Assembly (NCBI GenBank): GCA_013397455.1
Contig: VYZB01000095.1
Span: forward strand, 727,396 to 791,395
Length of the DNA stretch: 64,000 nucleotides
DNA from: Crotophaga sulcirostris
Lineage: Eukaryota; Chordata; Aves; Cuculiformes; Crotophagidae
Direction: 5' to 3'
Of the stretch, positions 62,801-64,000 are shown piece by piece (position 1 is the stretch's first letter; every line of letters begins with the position of its first letter). Both the position numbers and the translations under genes were made by a program. The notes beneath the pieces are model-generated. The model saw nothing but the letters and a program-made list of their open reading frames with translations, was not told the origin of the DNA and did not search any database.

Positions 62801-63441
62801 AGCCTGTCCTCATGTCCTTCCATGTGGGCAGGACCTGGGAGAATGGGAGAGATCTTCATCCTGCGACCTGCTTTGTCCTGGTGCGTTTGGCAAATGAGGA
62901 TTTTTTCAGTAATTTTGCATTTCTTTTTATTAGTCTATGCCAAACTGATGGATATAAGAACAGACGCAGATATGTAGGAAAGGGGGTGTTTCCTATAGAC
63001 TGACCCATGCTTTGCTGCACTGTGCACAGTGAAAACCACCTTGCTGGAGCAAACCAGTGGCTTAAACTGCCTTTACTAGGGCTTAGGGGACTAAAGCCTA
63101 TTATGTTCAACACAGGTGTAATGACAACACCTACAAGCAACACAGTAGACAAGTAATTATCACCTCATCTGCCTATAACTTCTTTACAACCCTTATACCC
63201 TGGGTTTTGCATAATTTTTGTAACCAGATAATGAATTGTGCTCTGCAGAGTGGATCCTGATGTACCTGAAGGGTTTAGCAGTTTATGATTTCCTGCAGCA
63301 TTAAACCATAGAAACAAACTGGTGTTTAATGTAGAGTTTAGTTTTATTAGCTGTCTTCCACACTTCAAGAAGCAAGTGTATGGGCTAACATAAATCAGGG
63401 GTTTGAGACTTTTGAAATGTCTTCTCCAGCCTCTCCTGTTT

Positions 63442-63460
63442 GGGGGGGGAGGAGGAGAGG
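63442..63460 (+). repeat. G8 run followed by GGA repeats
   Basis: Eight G are followed by AGGAGGAGAGG, a purine-only stretch with several G-runs. It could form a G-quadruplex-like structure on the plus strand; no gene is nearby. Confidence 0.6.
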
Positions 63461-64000
63461 AATTTCTTGCAAAATATAGCTAGTTGAAGATAGAAAAAAT
63501 TGTCATCTTCTCTAAGTCTTTGGGAAAGACTCACAGCATTAATAATGAGGCAGTTCCTCTGAAGGCATCCAGTGTGGTATCCCCTCTCCTTCACAATCTC
63601 CACAGCAGTTGTGTTGTGTGTGTTTGCAGGGACAGAGCTCCCTATAGGAATGATAACATAATTAATCTTCCTGATTTTGGGAAAAGTTAAGCAAAAAACC
63701 TTTGTGCGTCAGCCCCAAACTGGTATCATTAATCAGTGATCATTTCAAGGTATTAATTAGAGCACTGGGCTTTTTGCCTAGAAAACATACTTCAAGGCAT
63801 TTTTTACACCAATAAAGTAAGTAGTTTCCATTAAAGGGCAATTAGTAGAGAGGCAAAACCAGGGGAGGGAGTGCTCCATCTGATTCATCAACCCCATAAA
63901 GAAGATGCTGCCACCATTTTTTCAGCCTTGTATGAAAAAAAGGCTTATGAATGCCTCTATTATCTGTATCATCTGTTATCGAAATCTGGAGATGCTTTAC

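Larger units (their letters stand above)
55346..64000. other. Unique non-coding sequence to the window end, no gene seen
   Basis: No gene, RNA gene or interspersed repeat was recognised in these 8.6 kb. Frames of up to 117 codons (55579-55932 plus) and 110 codons (56183-56515 minus) show no family signature and are mirrored on other frames. Small features are a 13-bp direct repeat (59846-59877) and a G8 run with GGA repeats (63442-63460). The final few hundred bases are AT-rich with homeodomain-type ATTA cores and could contain conserved regulatory DNA, which needs a cross-species alignment to test. Confidence 0.5.

Noticed and set aside
1..64000. CRISPR array, bacterial operon, tRNA or rRNA genes, CpG-island promoter
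   Set aside because: No regularly spaced repeats, no cloverleaf with A/B boxes, no rRNA-like blocks and no CpG-dense segment were found on either strand.

Overview
This window looks like non-coding nuclear DNA from a bird. It is moderately AT-rich and CpG-poor, has long stretches without recognisable repeats, and its only interspersed repeats are scattered 3' fragments of CR1 LINEs plus one probable LTR. CR1 fragments carrying the ATTCTATGATTCTAT-type 3' end, with no SINE background, are the usual signature of avian (neognath) DNA. Nothing suggests a bacterium, a plasmid or a virus genome. The species cannot be fixed from what is visible.

No complete protein-coding gene is supported. The longest ATG-initiated frames (205, 147 and 138 codons) are close to what chance gives in six frames of 64 kb. 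Two of them overlap repeat or simple-sequence DNA, and none shows a protein family I recognise. The best coding candidate is a single 126-base, phase 0-0 internal exon on the minus strand (15072-15197), with an acceptor and a strong GTAAGC donor. If it is real, the window lies inside or across a gene with very long introns. A much weaker 29-base purine-rich micro-exon candidate lies on the plus strand near 26.5 kb.

Layout: 1-6.5 kb is unique sequence with a G/T-skewed tract. At 6.57 kb there is a short plus-strand CR1 tail, and at 7.1-7.56 kb an old, eroded minus-strand CR1. At 11.05 kb a younger minus-strand CR1 3' fragment occurs. The exon candidate is at 15.1 kb. From 15.2 to 31.3 kb the sequence is unique, with several small hairpins and a 20-bp tandem dimer. 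At 31.35-32.48 kb lies the largest repeat, a minus-strand CR1 carrying a decayed ORF2 (reverse-transcriptase fragment and C-terminal tail) with internal deletions. From 32.5 to 42.2 kb is unique sequence. At 42.2-42.64 kb there is a second very old CR1, on the plus strand. At 43.0-43.14 kb two independent short duplications occur, followed by a probable solo LTR of an avian endogenous retrovirus (about 43.79-44.29 kb) and a slightly more GC-rich block containing the 205-codon frame. From 44.8 to 64 kb is mostly unique sequence with an AT-rich patch (48.55 kb) and a CR1 3' fragment (55.1 kb).

No gene-to-gene cooperation can be described. I did not find a convincing new biological system. The items most worth checking are the exon candidate, the LTR with its downstream open frame, and the rearranged CR1 ORF2.
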